Notes under the pieces: generated by a model
What the model saw: only the letters and a program-made list of their open reading frames with translations
Told to the model about the DNA's origin: nothing
Database searches by the model: none
Shown: positions 10,807 through 23,917 of the stretch, in pieces
Layout: each line of letters opens with the position of its first letter
How positions within the stretch are numbered: the first letter of the stretch is position 1
From: Macrocybe gigantea
Taxonomy: Eukaryota > Basidiomycota > Agaricomycetes > Agaricales > Callistosporiaceae
Length of the DNA stretch: 64,000 nt
Direction of reading: 5' to 3'
Assembly: GCA_011319805.1 (NCBI GenBank)
Contig: SJRY01000293.1
Location: 346,979-410,978, forward strand
Made by a program: the position numbers and the translations under genes

Positions 10807-11879
10807 CTGACAGAAAATGGAAAAAGTTAACAAGGACCCACTGGTCGCTTAGTCAGCTTTTTTAGCGTCAGTTGGGTATGTTTCTCCTCGTGCAGTCCGC
10901 GTTGCGTGCGCGGAAATCAGCTGACGATATCGGCTGGCTCGAAGCATACACCCCTATCAACCCATACTCTCTTATACCCCATAGGATTCCCCAGTTGCCA
11001 AGTAGGTATGGGGAGAACCTGCACCATAACCCATAGAGCGCAATCTCACCATGCATATTCGACCATTGGATCAGCGCATTATTTGATGCTTGAGGGCATG
11101 ATATATATCCAACAGAAGGATGACATCGGATTATTCTCAAAAGCACTGAACGGATTGGTCTTGCCCCGATCTCAGAAAGCTTTTGCACTATTGGCGAGAA
11201 AACTCCGATTCCAGTGATGATGGCGCCCAGAGCATGCAAGAGTCTGACGAAAACCATAACGGTTGAGAGGGACATGCGGTCATGTCTGGGTCCTTCGACT
11301 TACAATAAGGATTAGACTCTTGTACGTATAAGCAGGGTGCATGTGTCAACGTCGGCGTCTGTGTAGGCGCATTTGGAAAGCGAAAAAGTCCAGAGACGGG
11401 CTCGGGCGATAATGCGTTGGCATGTGATCTAGTCAGAGTCCTCTGCCAGTGCTACGTTGCCCGAATGGTGAAAATTGGATTTAACGATTTGCGGAAGGAC
11501 GAGCAAGGGGTTCCTTCTGTTGATGACACCAGGAACTGGACATGGTGTCATTGTCAGTCGGTGTGCGTGTGCGACGTCTGACTGTGGCAGTGTCACGTGA
11601 AGGTGGATGTGTGAAATGCGTAGATGTCGCGTCTTCTCGTCCGGCAGGCACTCTTGCTTTTACCATGGTTGTGTGCCAGAAAGAGTAGCAAGCCACGAAA
11701 GCGGAATTACGGCATTTTATATATCGCCACTGATGGCCAAAGGGAAGATGAATACATTGCCGTGCAGTTTTGTGGACTTGAAGGCTAATACTGAGGCGGG
11801 GCGGCTAATTATTAATTCTGAGCCTCAGTGCTGTGAGTCGACATTCCCGAAGTTCTTAGAAACTTGACATCCCTCCCTA
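10807..11879. other. Probable 5' exon(s) and promoter of the coiled-coil gene; E-box
   Basis: About 1.07 kb. The part nearest 10807 must contain the missing first exon of the minus-strand coiled-coil gene; the minus strand between 11275 and 11170 encodes a hydrophobic N-terminus-like stretch. A TCACGTGA palindrome lies at 11593-11600. Nothing else can be supported. Confidence 0.4.
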
Positions 11880-12334
11880 TCACGTCCTACGTCTAACCGC
11901 ACGGTCTAGCATCCCACCCGTTAACATGTTACCCAATCCGGTGGCAACCTTGCCGGCGCCGTAAATCAAGCCACCTGCGCTCATCACAACAGCCCCAGCC
12001 AGCACAAACGGCGTGCTGATAATCAACAGCAAACCCAAACTAACGTCCTCGAGAATCGCATTCCTGACCGACTCTCCGCCTGACTCTCCCGCGTTCTGGA
12101 ACTGCTCAGCTTTGTCGCGGTATTCCCTTTGCCGCTCTGGGTCGGGCTGCAAGTCCCCAACTTTCCTCATCGCCTCAGCGACTTCCACAGCAGCATGCTC
12201 GATATCTTCCCGAACTCCGACTCTCGCAATCCTTCGTATGATCTCGATCGGCTCTGCAGATCGTAGAGTACAACCTTCAAGCGCGACTCGCGCTCCTCGT
12301 CGCTGGAGTGGCCGCTTTTGTCAGAATTAGACAT
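11880..12334 (-). CDS. Small protein with hydrophobic C-terminal segment, unknown function
   Basis: The ATG at 12334 opens an acidic N-terminus (MSNSDKSGHSSDEE). A helical stretch REDIEHAAVEVAEAMRKV follows, then the spacer GDLQPDPERQREYRDKAEQF. A hydrophobic, Gly-rich segment (LGLLLIISTPFVLAGAVVM) comes next, continuing to NMLTGG and a basic tail ending RRRT. The two halves are in different frames. Either one base is missing near 12251-12262, or a 60 nt intron with donor GTCGCG joins GAG-CGC-GA to G-ATT-GCG; both keep the frame to the stop. The single hydrophobic region of about 40 residues could be a hairpin or one membrane helix. I cannot assign a function. Confidence 0.6.
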
Positions 12335-12759
12335 ATGGATGAGAGCGATTTCTGGCAGAGACGAGGAGAAATCCAGAGATATGGCAAGAAAAAAAGAGAG
12401 CCTCTTTAAAAAAACAGAGAATCCGCGCCTCGTGTAGAAGTCCAAAGCCAACGTGACTGACCGAATGGACAGCATGGCGATGCTGCGGAATACAGAAGGA
12501 TGTCAAGGCTGATGGTCGAATCAAAGCTTAAACGCCCGAGAAAGGGTCAAGGCTTTGGAATGGATAGCATTTTTTGGCGGCGGAGCGTTTTCAGCTTCTC
12601 CGCAGGCTGCCACATGTAACAGAGCTTGATAATCTTCCATCAGTGACATGTCCCACTAAGCGCAGCATTGTGAATTGCTTAATGAAGTACACAAAATTCT
12701 TACCCGCGCCTTTGATCTTTTATTTATCAACGATAAAACCCGCGAACAGCAATCACGAG
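12335..12759. other. Intergenic between two minus-strand genes
   Basis: About 425 bp containing the promoter of the small protein gene and the 3' UTR of SET5. No gene or repeat is seen. Confidence 0.5.
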
Positions 12760-14348
12760 TCACATGACGCCCAAACCAGCCTTCAATTCGTTGGCAAGAT
12801 CTTCCATATCTGCCGATTCCTTAGTCGGATGGACCTCGTCGGATGAGGGTAATGTCTTTTCTTCCTCCACACATCTCTGGCATCGACACTTGCCGAAACC
12901 CCAAGCCAAGAGCTCCCGCCGTCTTGCCTTGACACTCATTTCAGGATTGACATAAGTAATAAATAGCTCTTCGTCGGCTTTGATGTCGCGTTTCGCTATG
13001 ATTGTGATACGGGATAGCGCAGTGCGTTGATCAAGATGCCGGACAGAGACATTGGGGTCGCAAGAGTGGTTGATGTGAGAGTGCAGTGTATACAGGCCGC
13101 CATGCGCCTCCAAATCTGTCGATATCGAGTGAGCACTTGATCAATCGCAGATGACGTACGGGATCACGTACTTAGACTCATTCTACCAAGACCCTTCAAG
13201 AACCCAGAGTCGTAATCGAATAAAGCTTTTTGAATCTCTGGATTAACCAGAGGCTTCTTAAGCAAACGCTGAAGTCTTTTCTTATCAGATGGATTTTGAG
13301 GCTCCTGGAAGCATTGCACATAAAGAGTGTGTGCCTTTTGCCAGGTCAGTTTGTCTGGTTCGGACTGGGCAGCACTGAGAAAGGGGACTGTAACATGAGC
13401 GTGAAATGAAGAACGTGGGGAAAGGGAATGGCACGCACAGGCCAAAGCTGTATTTAAGCCGCTCTTCCATACCCAACTCAGCAAGACCGCGTACGACGTC
13501 CCAATCTTTTTCAACTCCGATTTTATTGAGGTTGGCATTGTTTTTATTGCTGGTGCCCTGCGAGGCCAGCAAAATGCGAGACGTCAGCTGCGCAAGGGCA
13601 TGAAGCGCCATCCACTGCGTCTCTCTAACGAAGTTGAGTAACGGGACGCTGGCTGGGTTCTGGGCTGGACAGACCAAAGGGTGGGTTTGGAGAGAGCGGG
13701 TGAGACAGAGCGGTTGCAAAAGACAAACGGACACGAATGATGAGCAATGGGCGAGGATGAAGAGGCGGAGGGACAGGGAACGATGAGGTGCGCAGCAGTG
13801 AGAGACGAAAAGGGCGTCGTGCAGTAACCACAGGCGCGCGAATGCAATTGGAGGTCATATATCTCCCTAAAACGAGTCGAGTCAACGAACGCGAAGGAAC
13901 TGCGCGCATGTGGATCTGCAGCTCACCATTCAGGCGCGATGATGAAAGGATCTTCCTTCCAGATCGTTTCTCCATTCTTGATGTCTTCGGTGGCGACGAG
14001 TCCTTTGCCCTTGATCTTGTCGAAATACTTGACGGACACTTTAGGCGTCCATTTTGTCACGTCTAGGTTGGGAATGAGACGCGAAGAAGGGTAGGTGATT
14101 TTTCCTGGTCGCTGCCCGGCACCGTTGCCGCTGGCAGGTGCGGAGACGACGAGTCCAGCATTCTGTAGGACTTTGCGTGTCCGCTTTTCACTGACTGCCC
14201 ACTGAGAATGAGTAGATAGCAACAGGGCGTGCGTTTTGGATATGCCGAGCGACGGGTTGGAAGATTTGAGGGATGTGAGTGCATTTTTGAGTTCCTCCTC
14301 GGTTGGGGTGATCGTGCCGGACGACGTCCCCTGCATCGTCGTCGTCAT
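12760..14348 (-). CDS. SET5: SET domain protein, SET5-like histone methyltransferase
   Basis: Lysine methyltransferase of the SET5/SMYD-like group; yeast Set5 methylates histone H4. Exons 14348-13927, 13866-13439, 13374-13172 and 13115-12760. The SET domain opens with the KGLVATEDIKNGETIWKEDP segment. It is split by a Cys-containing insert (ACGYCTTPF, then FCNR and LCLTRS), and closes with HINHSCDPNV and ELFITYVNP. The post-SET cysteines appear in CRCQRC. One base is missing near 13708-13714, inside the conserved Cys-Asn-Arg-Leu-Cys motif. Restoring it gives a closed frame of 469 residues. The start codon is 201 bp from the divergent DIS3 start, so the two genes probably share a promoter region. 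Confidence 0.9.
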
Positions 14349-14549
14349 CGTAACCCTATTTTGCGGTGATCCTATGAAGTTTCTGCTGTTCTAAACATGA
14401 GATTCCGGGCGTGCACTCCAGAGGTGGTGGTCGGGGGTGCGCGACTGAGCTCGCATGCTTTGCTGTTTTTGGACGACGACTACAGTCCTCACCCTCACGA
14501 TTCTTCCATTGCATGAGCATCATTCCCTTGTCCCGACACAGCAAAAGAC
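14349..14549. promoter_or_regulatory. Short divergent promoter, SET5/DIS3
   Basis: 201 bp between two start codons on opposite strands. Both promoters and 5' leaders must fit here. No TATA box is obvious. Confidence 0.55.
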
Positions 14550-17500
14550 ATGGTTGAGATCACTGTCCGCAAGAGATCGCGGACCGAAGCTGTCCTTACC
14601 CAGCGCAAGTTTTTCAAGAAAACCGCTCGGGGAAAAGTTATCAAAGGTCCGCCTTTGCACTTTCTGCACGCACAACTACTAGACCTGCTCTTGAAGTTCT
14701 GCGGGAACGGTATCTGAGAGACGACGTTAGTTGTGGAATCCAAAATTGCCATGCCTGCCTCAGCACATCCGAAGCACTTCCTGCGACAGGGAGCCTACAC
14801 CATCCATCGTTTCCGCATGGACATTTTATTCTTCCAGATACGAATGTGTTTCTCTCTCAGGCGAGTCCATTGCCTTGAAGATACCGTGCCATTTAAACTG
14901 ATCTTCGCTTCGTATCCTTCACTCTAGATGGACCTGATGGAATCGAGTCTCTTCAATCCACCTATCATCCTCCTCCAAACCGTAATCGAGGAAGTTCGCC
15001 ATCGTTCTTTACCACTCTACAATCGCCTCAAGGCTCTCATAAAAGCAGACGACAAGCAGATATGGGTGTTCTACAACGAATACAGATCGTCCGTCCTCTC
15101 GATCTTGCTGTGGAAGCACGGCACCATATTTCTAACATGATTTGATGTCCAGAGAAACTGCTATCATACATGAAGAAGGGGAAACTCCCAACGATCGCAA
15201 TGACAGGGGCATCCGCAAGGCGGCAAAGTGGTACGGGTCGCATATTGAGGTTACTCAAGCCTTGCCGAAGCGGGGGCAAGCACGACCGAAGCTGCCGACA
15301 GTCGTTCTGATTACAGAAGACGTTGCCAATCGACAAAAGGCCGAGAATGAACGTATCCCATGTCTGTCAGGTGTGTCCCAACTCCTCTACAATGCTGACA
15401 TTGTCTGTTGCTCTTTCTCATGACCCATGGGTAGTGCGAAGATATGTGGAAGGTTTGCCCGAGTCGGCCCAACTGTTGGATTTGTTGGCTGCGGTGGAAG
15501 GGGAAATAGAACCTACCCAGGTCGAGCGGGCCCGTCAGACCTTGTATCCCGAAGTACGAAGAGGGTCATCCATAATTCTACGTCTTCTGATCATTATGCA
15601 GTACCTCCCAACGGCTACGCTTTTGACCGGGGTCAAGGCAGGCGAGCTATATCAAGGTCATTTTAATGCGAACCAGTACAACTATCTGGAGGTCGGCATT
15701 TACGCAACATTCCTGATGAAAGCTGAATTAATCGCTCGCTACAGGGGAGTGTCTCGGTTCCGGCCTTTACCAAACCTATCCTGTTGATCGGCCGAGAAAA
15801 CATGAACCGAGCCGTGCATGGCGATGTGGTAGCAGTGGAAGTATTTGACCAGAAGGACTGGAAGGCACCAGCGGATGAAGTCGTCGATCAGGAGTGTAAG
15901 TCCGGTTCTTTTTATGGTGGCCTACGGGTCATACCGCTTACTGCGACCCTATCAGCGACGCTCAAGAACGATGATGCGGAGAACTCGGAAGAAGAGGCAG
16001 ATGAAAACGACGAGATTATCTCGCGGGAAAAGAGACTCTTGGCTTCGAATAGCGTGAAGCAGTCGGCGGAGAGACAGCCCACCGGGCGAGTTGTCGGAGT
16101 CATTAAACGGAACTGGCGAGCGTACGTGTTCCAGCTGTCTTCCCGTTGCAGTGAACTAGATGTTTTGTGCAGATATGTTTGTCATATCGACAGCACCTCC
16201 CTGACATCGCACAATGAAACTTCGCTCTCACCCCAAACGGTCTTCGCAACTCCAGTGTCGCGACTTCTACCTCGTATCCGTCTTCGGACGCGTCAAGCTC
16301 CGTCCTTGCTTGGGCAAAAGATCCTCGTCACGATCGACAGGTGGGATGTCGCGTCGCGATATCCGGAAGGTCATTTCGTACGTTCTCTTGGGAAAGTCGA
16401 AAGCAAGGAAGCAGAGCAGGAAAGTCTGTTGTTGGAGTTTGAAGTGCCTTATCGGCCTTTCGGAAAAGCCATACTGGATTGCTTACCACCCGAAGGCGAT
16501 CACTGGGTGGTCCCTCCAAAGCACTCCATCTCCCCTGTTTGGAGAGACAGAGAAGATCTACGAGACTTGGTTATCTGCAGTATCGATCCACCCAGTAAGC
16601 CTTTTTCCGGTGTGCTATGATGGCTTTTAATTGTCGATCCAGAATGCGAAGATATTGATGACGCCTTGCATGCTCGGCGATTACCCAACGGCAACATCGA
16701 AGCAGGAGTCCGTACGTGGGACTGCTCAGGACTGATCAGGACAGTTATTGATTTTTTGCTTAAGATATCGCCGACGTTTCGCATTTCGTCCACCCTGATA
16801 CACCTATGGATAGTGAAGCTGCGTTAAGGGGTACTACGGTGTATCTCGTCGATAAGCGTATCGACATGCTTCCAAGTCTCTTGGGCACTAATCTGTGCTC
16901 CCTTCGACCGCACGTCGAGCGATTAGCCTTTTCAACTATCTGGGTGCGTGTCTTCGTGAATGTTTTTCCTTCAAGTCCTTTTCAACTCGGTCCTGCAGGA
17001 GTTGACCCCTGATGCCGACATCGTCAACGTGCGGTTTACGAAATCTGTCATCGCGTCAAAGGCTGCTTTCACATACGAGGAGGCGCAGATACGCAAGGAC
17101 GACCCGTAAGTTAGCAATTTGCATTTTGGAACAATTTTCTGATGGTCTTCTGCCTAGACACCGGCAGGACGACTTGACGAACGGTATCCGGTTGCTTAAT
17201 TCTCTTGCGATCAAGCTCAAAGCAAAGCGAATGGCGGCTGGCGCTCTGAATCTAGCATCGCCAGAAGTCAAAATCCAGATGGACAGTTCAGAATCGTCCG
17301 ACCCTATCGACGTGGAACAAAAAGAGCTGCGCGAGACCAACAGCCTCGTAGAAGAGTTCATGCTGCTCGCAAACATCAGCGTTGCGAGAAAGATCAACGA
17401 AACGTTCCCGCAGACGGCCGTTTTGAGGTGAATCGTTCTTTTTATTGTTCCGAGACCCTGATTCCAAGGAGTTGCGCAGACGCCACATGCCTCCTCCTAA

Positions 17501-18411
17501 AGCCAATTTCGAAAGGCTGCAGGATATATTGTTAAAGCGAAAAGGGCTTGCTCTGGATGTCTCGAGTTCGGGTGCCCTTGCCGCGTCTTTGGATAAATGT
17601 GTGGTGAGTCGAAATGCCGGATAGAGCTTACTATGAAATTCGACTCTTGTCGATTAGGATGCCAACGAGGCTGCTTTTAACACTTTGGTTCGCATCATGG
17701 CGACTCGATGCATGCTGCCGGCGGAGTACTTCTGCTCTGGCAGTGTGAGCCGCGAAACGTTTGCGCATTACGGTTTGGCAACCAGCATATATACGCATTT
17801 CACGAGTCCGATTCGTAGATATGCCGGTTCGTTTTCCTTCAGACTTGTCATTGTCGTAGCTAATTCTTATGGTCACATAGATGTCCTCGCGCATCGTCAA
17901 CTAGCGGCCGCGATCGGATATACGCAGCTCCATCCATCCTTGCACTCAAAGACGCATGTTGAGCGAGTAACGGAGGTGCTCAATAGACGACATCGGCTAG
18001 CGCAGATGGCTGGCAGGGCAAGTGTAGAGTTCTACGTTGGGCTGACACTCAAGGGTCGGAATGAGCGACTGCAGGGCCAGGTTCAGGAAGAGGCGTTTGT
18101 CATCCGGACTTTTAGAAACGGCCTGGGGGTTTTCGTGTCCAAGTGCGTATTATCGACGTTAATCCGTGTCTGAACTAACTGCTTCCAGGCTCGGAATAGA
18201 AGGCCTGGTCATGTTTAAACGGGATGTCCAGTTCGACGCGGAGAACTACACGATCACCGTTCCAGCACATGTGGGAAGCGAGGCCGAGGACATCACCATA
18301 GCAGTGTTTGACAAGGTGATTGTTAGCATGGAGGTGGAGAAGGACAAGAACACTCAACGTGGACGGGTTAAGATGACTCTGCTGCATCCTGTAAACTCTA
18401 ATAAAGTCTGA
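14550..18411 (+). CDS. DIS3: Exosome catalytic subunit DIS3/Rrp44
   Basis: 3'-5' exoribonuclease and endonuclease of the RNA exosome, which degrades and trims RNA in nucleus and cytoplasm. Seventeen exons give 996 residues with a closed frame and no frame break. The order is as in yeast Rrp44: the N-terminal [12 protein letters not shown] motif with a Cys/His cluster (CGIQNCHAC); PIN domain ([22 protein letters not shown], and [11 protein letters not shown]); two cold-shock domains; RNB domain with the catalytic acidic cluster [13 protein letters not shown] and [11 protein letters not shown]; then [16 protein letters not shown]; and a C-terminal S1 domain ([12 protein letters not shown]). The intron at 14861-14927 has a GC donor (GCGAGT) and is fixed by the join of DTNVFLSQ to MDLMESS. 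UBP6 starts 119 bp downstream on the same strand. Confidence 0.97.
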
Positions 18412-18530
18412 CGTCAGCGGCTCCAGCCGCATCACAAATAATGACAAATAGGATGTAATCAGGGAGACGCGTACGCCGATCTACGCGTCACCGTTTGCTA
18501 TTGACTGCAGCCTTCCATCCGATAACTACA

Positions 18531-20852
18531 ATGGCGCCTCTATCAGTTCAGATAAAACATGCAGGAAAGGTCCACGACGTCCAGCTCGACCCTGATCTTC
18601 CTCCAAACGTTTTCAAGGAGTCAGTCTATCAGGCCACCGGGGTGCCGCTCGACCGTATGAAGATCATGGTGAAAGGGGGTGTCCTCAAGGACGACAGCTC
18701 TTGGAAGAAAATCGGGCCAAAGGCAGGACAGACGTTCATGGTCATTGGTGCTGCGGGCGAACTGCCAAAGCCACCACCGAAACCGACCGTTTTCCTTGAA
18801 GACATGGATGATGCCGAACTTGCAGAGGCTGTGAGGTTTCTGTCTCTTTTTTACTTTCCAGTATGTTCATTATCTCCTCCCTTAGCTTGCAAAACCTGTC
18901 GGTTTGCGAAAGTATGTTATCTTTTTCCCGAATGAAGGAAAAAGCGTGGTGACTCTGACACTGTCCTGCCTAGCTTGGGAAATACCTGTTACATGAATGC
19001 ATCTGTTCAAGCCCTTCGCGCAATACCCGAATTGCAAGTTGCGCTTAGCATGTGCGTTTCCGTACCGTGTCATGGCCGAGTTTGTGATCCGATTGCTAAA
19101 CCCGCACCTTGTGATGCAGACCAGCTTTACAGTCCGATACACCACTTCCAGGGGCGTTGCGCGACCTTTATGCCACTATGTCGAGGACCACGGACAGCGT
19201 CACACCCATCAGCTTTCTTCGGGTCTTGCGGCAAGTGAACCCACAATTTGCCGAGACGGACCGCAGTGGAAAGAGTCTGGCTGGATATGCGCAACAAGGC
19301 ATGGCTCTCTGTCCCTGTCCTAACATATGATTATCTTATGAACGTCACAACAGATGCCGAAGAGTGCTTTGGACAAATCGTCACCACATTAAGAAACGTC
19401 CCTGGCCTTCCTCCTGCTATTGACTCGATGACAGGAATGGCAGCGGGTTCTACAGAAGAAGCAAGCGGAAAGAGATTCGTAGATCAGTTTCTGATGGGTG
19501 ACATTCGCAGAGAGTTGAGTTGATTTCTGATGTTTTGCTCTGCATCAGCCCCTCAACCAAGATTTAGGTTGAAATGCGACGAAGCCCCCGAGGAACCATC
19601 TGCGATCGCCCACGAAAGATTTTTGAAACTTGAATGCAACATTACTAAGGATACGAATTTCATGCAATCTGGAATTATGAACGTATGTGCCAGTTCGGCC
19701 CCAGAACGTCTCTGACACACTTCACGTTCACCAGTCTCTGGATCAAAAGATTGAGAAAAACTCGCCCTCTCTAGGTCGTCAGGCCGTCTATACCCAGAAA
19801 TCGCGTATAACGCGCTTGCCTGGGTACCTCATCGTACACATGGTACGCTTTGCATGGAGGTCCGACATCAACAAGAAAGCAAAGATCATGGTAGGTGAAG
19901 TCCCTGTCTACTCGTATTTTGCACCTCACCATTGTCTATAGCGCAAAGTCAAATTCCCTCTCGAATTTGATGCTATTGATCTTGCAACGGACGAACTGAA
20001 AGAGAAACTGTTGCCGGCCAGCCGGAGATTGAAGGAAATTGAGAAGGAGAGGGGAGAGCGACGAAAAATTAGAAAGAAGACCAAGAATGTGCCCCCGCGC
20101 CCTGTTAGCACCGCCGGATCGGTCCCGTCGACGACAGACCAACCTGTTGTGATGACCACGGACGTTGTCATGGGTGACAGCGACACGTTCCTTCCCGCAA
20201 CGCAGACGGCGGGCAGCGGAGTGATCAGCCCAGGAGTGAGCATCGAGAAAGAGATCGAGAGGGTTAGAGACACGCCTCATCCTCAGGAAGGGGAGCTGGA
20301 AGACGAGAGCGTCTACCGGACTCAGGAGCTGCAGGAGCTCGAGGAGCTGGTCAGCGAAGACGTCAAGAAGGACCTCGGCTGCAGCGTCACCGGCTTGTAT
20401 GATCTTGTCGGTGCGTCCAAAATCGTGGTGGATACGGCCTTCATAGGCACTCGACTTATTTTTCTTGCAGCGATTGTCACGCACAAAGGCGCCGCAGCGG
20501 ACGCCGGCCATTATATCGGCTTCGTGAAAAAGGCCATGTTCCATTCGAAAGCGAACAGCGGTATCGGTGCCCTGAACAGGAACGGGAGCGGTAGCGCATC
20601 CTCGTCCGCCGCGGCGGTCACCGCGAAGGATATACTCACTGTTCAGCTGGACGAAGACGACGAGGACTGGTACAAGTTTGATGACGACAAGGTCTCTGTG
20701 TTTCCGAAAGAGAAGCTGTCGACTCTGGCCGGCGGAGGTACGGCTATTGGGCTCTTGGTTGTCTTAACATTGCCTCATTCAACTGATCTGATGATGCAGG
20801 TGAGGATTCGTCGGCATATGTGCTTGTGTACAAGACGAAACCTCTTGCTTGA
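18531..20852 (+). CDS. UBP6: Proteasome-associated ubiquitin hydrolase UBP6/USP14
   Basis: Deubiquitinase that docks on the proteasome through its N-terminal ubiquitin-like domain and trims chains from substrates. Ten exons (18531-18830, 18886-18911, 18974-19051, 19120-19298, 19354-19513, 19568-19682, 19735-19890, 19942-20410, 20471-20737, 20800-20852) give 600 residues with a closed frame. The UBL domain is residues 1-75. The catalytic Cys lies in NLGNTCYMNA, the QQDAEEC motif follows, and the catalytic His is in AGHYIGFVKK. A Glu/Arg-rich insert with low-complexity Pro/Ser/Thr is present in the middle, as in other fungi. The intron at 19299-19353 has a GC donor (GCATGG) and is required to join AQQ to DAEEC. 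Confidence 0.95.
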
Positions 20853-21121
20853 TTCGTCGTCGTTGCGCCTCTGAACCTCGCTATATAAAGTGGAAAACTG
20901 GCGGACGGGCGGCCTTCATCCGCGCATCCGCGCCTCTTATCGTGTACTACTATCATGCTAGGCTTGCGATCGTCGATGCATTTACTCACTGTGGCTGGTA
21001 TAGCTCTCTGTTTACCATCTCAGACTAAATGTCGGATAGAGGAATTGAATCTCGTGAAGGAAAAAAAAATGCTGATAAATGAATGCAAGAACGGCGGCCA
21101 TGATACAAGCGTGGCTATAAT

Positions 21122-22973
21122 CTAGTCCACTTCTAGCACAGTACCCCGCTGTACACTCCCCCAGCCTGTGAAAGATAGCAGCCAATTCAGTATCGATCCA
21201 TGCAGCTCTGAACAGGTGAAGGAAGAAGGCGCCCTGGAAACTTACCGACAAGACGCCAGTGTTTCTCGATTCTGCGAGACAACGCAACCTTTTCGCCCAC
21301 TTCTGTACACGCTGGGGACGTGAGCTGGATCTTGGCGAGGTCGGCCTTGACGCTGAGCACTCGTCCTCCCGTGGACGTCGATCCGATGTTGATCAACAAG
21401 AGCTCGTTCTTGACCAGCTTTGTGACCTTGGTCTGCTTCTTGTCCTCAGTCTTGACGCCAAGCAGACGGCGGAGGAGGAACAAGCTGATTTCGAGTTCTG
21501 TGGGAGAGGGCGTTGGAGTGAGATGAGATGCGAGCTGTCAAATCCTTCCTTTTTTTCCCCTTACCTGTGTAAATTTTTGGAAGCTTCCCTACGGCACCCA
21601 ACACTTGACCGACGAGACGATCTGCTCTGCACAGCGTCGGATCGATCTTCGTCCCGACACCGATCAAGCCACCGGGCACAGCGAAGGACAAAAGGTTGTT
21701 TTCGGCGTGGAGGGACATGATGCGGCTGAAGATGGGCTGGCACTTGTTTCGCCCCGCGCTGTCCTTCGTGACGATGCCCGGTCTGATCTCGACCTCCTGT
21801 CCCAGCCTGAGTACGCCCGTGAGGATGGATCCTCCGGCGACGCCGCCCTTGAGGTCGTCGACCTCGGCACCCGGCTTGTTCACGTCGAACGAGCGGATGA
21901 CGATCAGTCTCGGGTCAGAGGTAAAGTCGCGGACGGGGATGGGGATCTTTTTGACGATGTATTCGTTTACGGCGTCGATGTTGTATTTCAGTTGGGCGGA
22001 TATGGGGACGATGGGTGATGATTCGGCGACGGTTCCTAGATTGCAACAAAAGCCTACTCAGCGAGGAAGACGGTTATATCGCTATCTTCAAGCACCTTTC
22101 ACAAAAGCGGATATGCTCTTCTGGTGCTCTAATGCTTGAGCCTCCTTGATTAGGTCGACCTTGTTTTGGAGGATGATGATGTTTTCTAGTTTCATGATCT
22201 CGACAGCAGCGAGATGCTCTGATGTCTGGGGCTGTGGACATGTTTCGTTTCCGGCGATGAGCAGGAGCGCGGCGTCCATAACTGCCGCACCGTTCAGCAT
22301 GGTGGCCATGAGAATGTCGTGGCCTGGACAGTCGACGAAGGAGACGTGACGGACGAGCCTCATGCGATGGCCGCATCCCGGCCGCTCGCAAGGCGGGTGC
22401 TCTTCTTTATCAGAACGATACGATCGATAACAACCTGGCCGTGGGCAGGCTTCGTTTTCGCATTTGTAGATCTGACACGAACAGACGTTGAGATGGGCGG
22501 ATTTCACAGCTTCGTTGCAAACCGGTAGAACGCTGCAAGCAGAATGGGACTCACTTTGGCGTTGGCATAACCAAGCTTGATGGTGATATTTCGAACGAGT
22601 TCGTTCTTAAACCGGACAGTCTGCACTCCTGATATTGCCTTCACCACCGTCGATTTTCCGTGAGCGACATGACCGATGGTACCTTTTCGACCCCATCGAT
22701 CAGCCAATAACGTCCAAGTCAAACAACATGCATCATACCCTACCCAAGTTGATTGTAGCCTAGAGACAAAGAAAGAGAAAATCAGCAAGTCACGGTTTCT
22801 GAGAATTGAGAGCATGATCTCTGTCTGACCTGTTTCGAGATAACTTCGGGCGAGAGGGGTGTCAATTTTGAGGGATCGACGTCAACTTTCGGGATAGCGT
22901 CGTTCACATCGTCCTCTTCCTCTTCCTCTTCAGAGTCTTCTTCTCGTTTTTGAAGTGTTTCCTCTTCAGCCAT
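21122..22973 (-). CDS. GCD11: Translation initiation factor eIF2 gamma subunit
   Basis: GTP-binding subunit of eIF2, which carries initiator Met-tRNA to the ribosome. Exons 22973-22830, 22759-22744 (16 nt), 22682-22555, 22471-22096, 22035-21565, 21497-21246 and 21165-21122 give 476 residues in a closed frame. The N-terminus is acidic. G1 is GHVAHGKST, followed by the inserted zinc ribbon ([14 protein letters not shown] and [10 protein letters not shown]), then G3 DCPGHD and G4 NKVDL. The C-terminal barrel ends [12 protein letters not shown]. Both the 16 nt exon and the 44 nt last exon are fixed by strongly conserved joins (ATINLG to TIGHVAH, and RLVG to WGSV). The 3' end converges on UBP6. 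Confidence 0.97.
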
Positions 22974-23917
22974 GTTTGCGAGGGAATGAGTAATTGTAAT
23001 CGTTCACTTGATCGCAGAGTGTAATTTGTTTATTTTTCTTGACTCGGTGCTTACAATTTCCATGTTCCCACGGTCTCTTTATTACCTTCTACTTTCTGCT
23101 GTGCGGCGTAGTGTTTACTCTAATGCAGTCTTTCCTGGTCATGAGTGGTTCAACGCGTTAGCGGCGGCGCCTCACCGAGCCCACGTTCCCTTGCAAGTAC
23201 ATTGATAGTTTCAGTTATTGCACGTCGGTTTGGTGCGCTCCAAAGATCTGACAGTTGAAATGCCATTGCATGAAGGAATGTTTTTAAAATCAGCGGCTCC
23301 AACAAGCATCGACATTACTCTGCACGTGGAGCAGTCGTGCTTTCCAGGAATTTGTGAGAGCTCAATTTATCCATGTATACTCGGTGTCATTCATTCACAT
23401 CCAAACTGTGGTAGAAGTATTGTACATACAGTGGGGCTTGCTCACGCGCGTTCTTGCCCCAAGAGACACGGAGATGCGACAGACAACATATTAATGAGCC
23501 GCTCGGAAAGCTAGAATCATCGAAAACAGCTGTCATGGGCTTCTAGTGCCATTATTGACACCCGCACTCGAAGGGGCTGCGATCTTCCCGCGGTAGTGCG
23601 ATATATTCTAGATGCCTTTTTTCATACTGTCCCATCCTCTGACTGCCTCGCATTGCGTGTACACACACTGCTGGATGCTCTGGATTTATTCTTCAATGCT
23701 CAACCGCTTACGAGTCTCTTTCTGGCTCCCGTGTTGGCGGTCCGATTCGGTATGATGGTAAATAACTCTTCTCTGCATGATGTCGTTTCAACCCACAATT
23801 CGGTTCCCGAAGCCACAGCGAACGACTTTTCCTCATCGGGTCATCACATATATCCTGGTATAAATGATACTAGCGCCGCTGGCTTGAACATGTTTCTTGT
23901 TGCCTCACCTTCAAAAC
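22974..23917. other. Intergenic, divergent
   Basis: 944 bp between the eIF2-gamma and SurE-like start codons. I see no coding region with homology and no repeat. Confidence 0.5.
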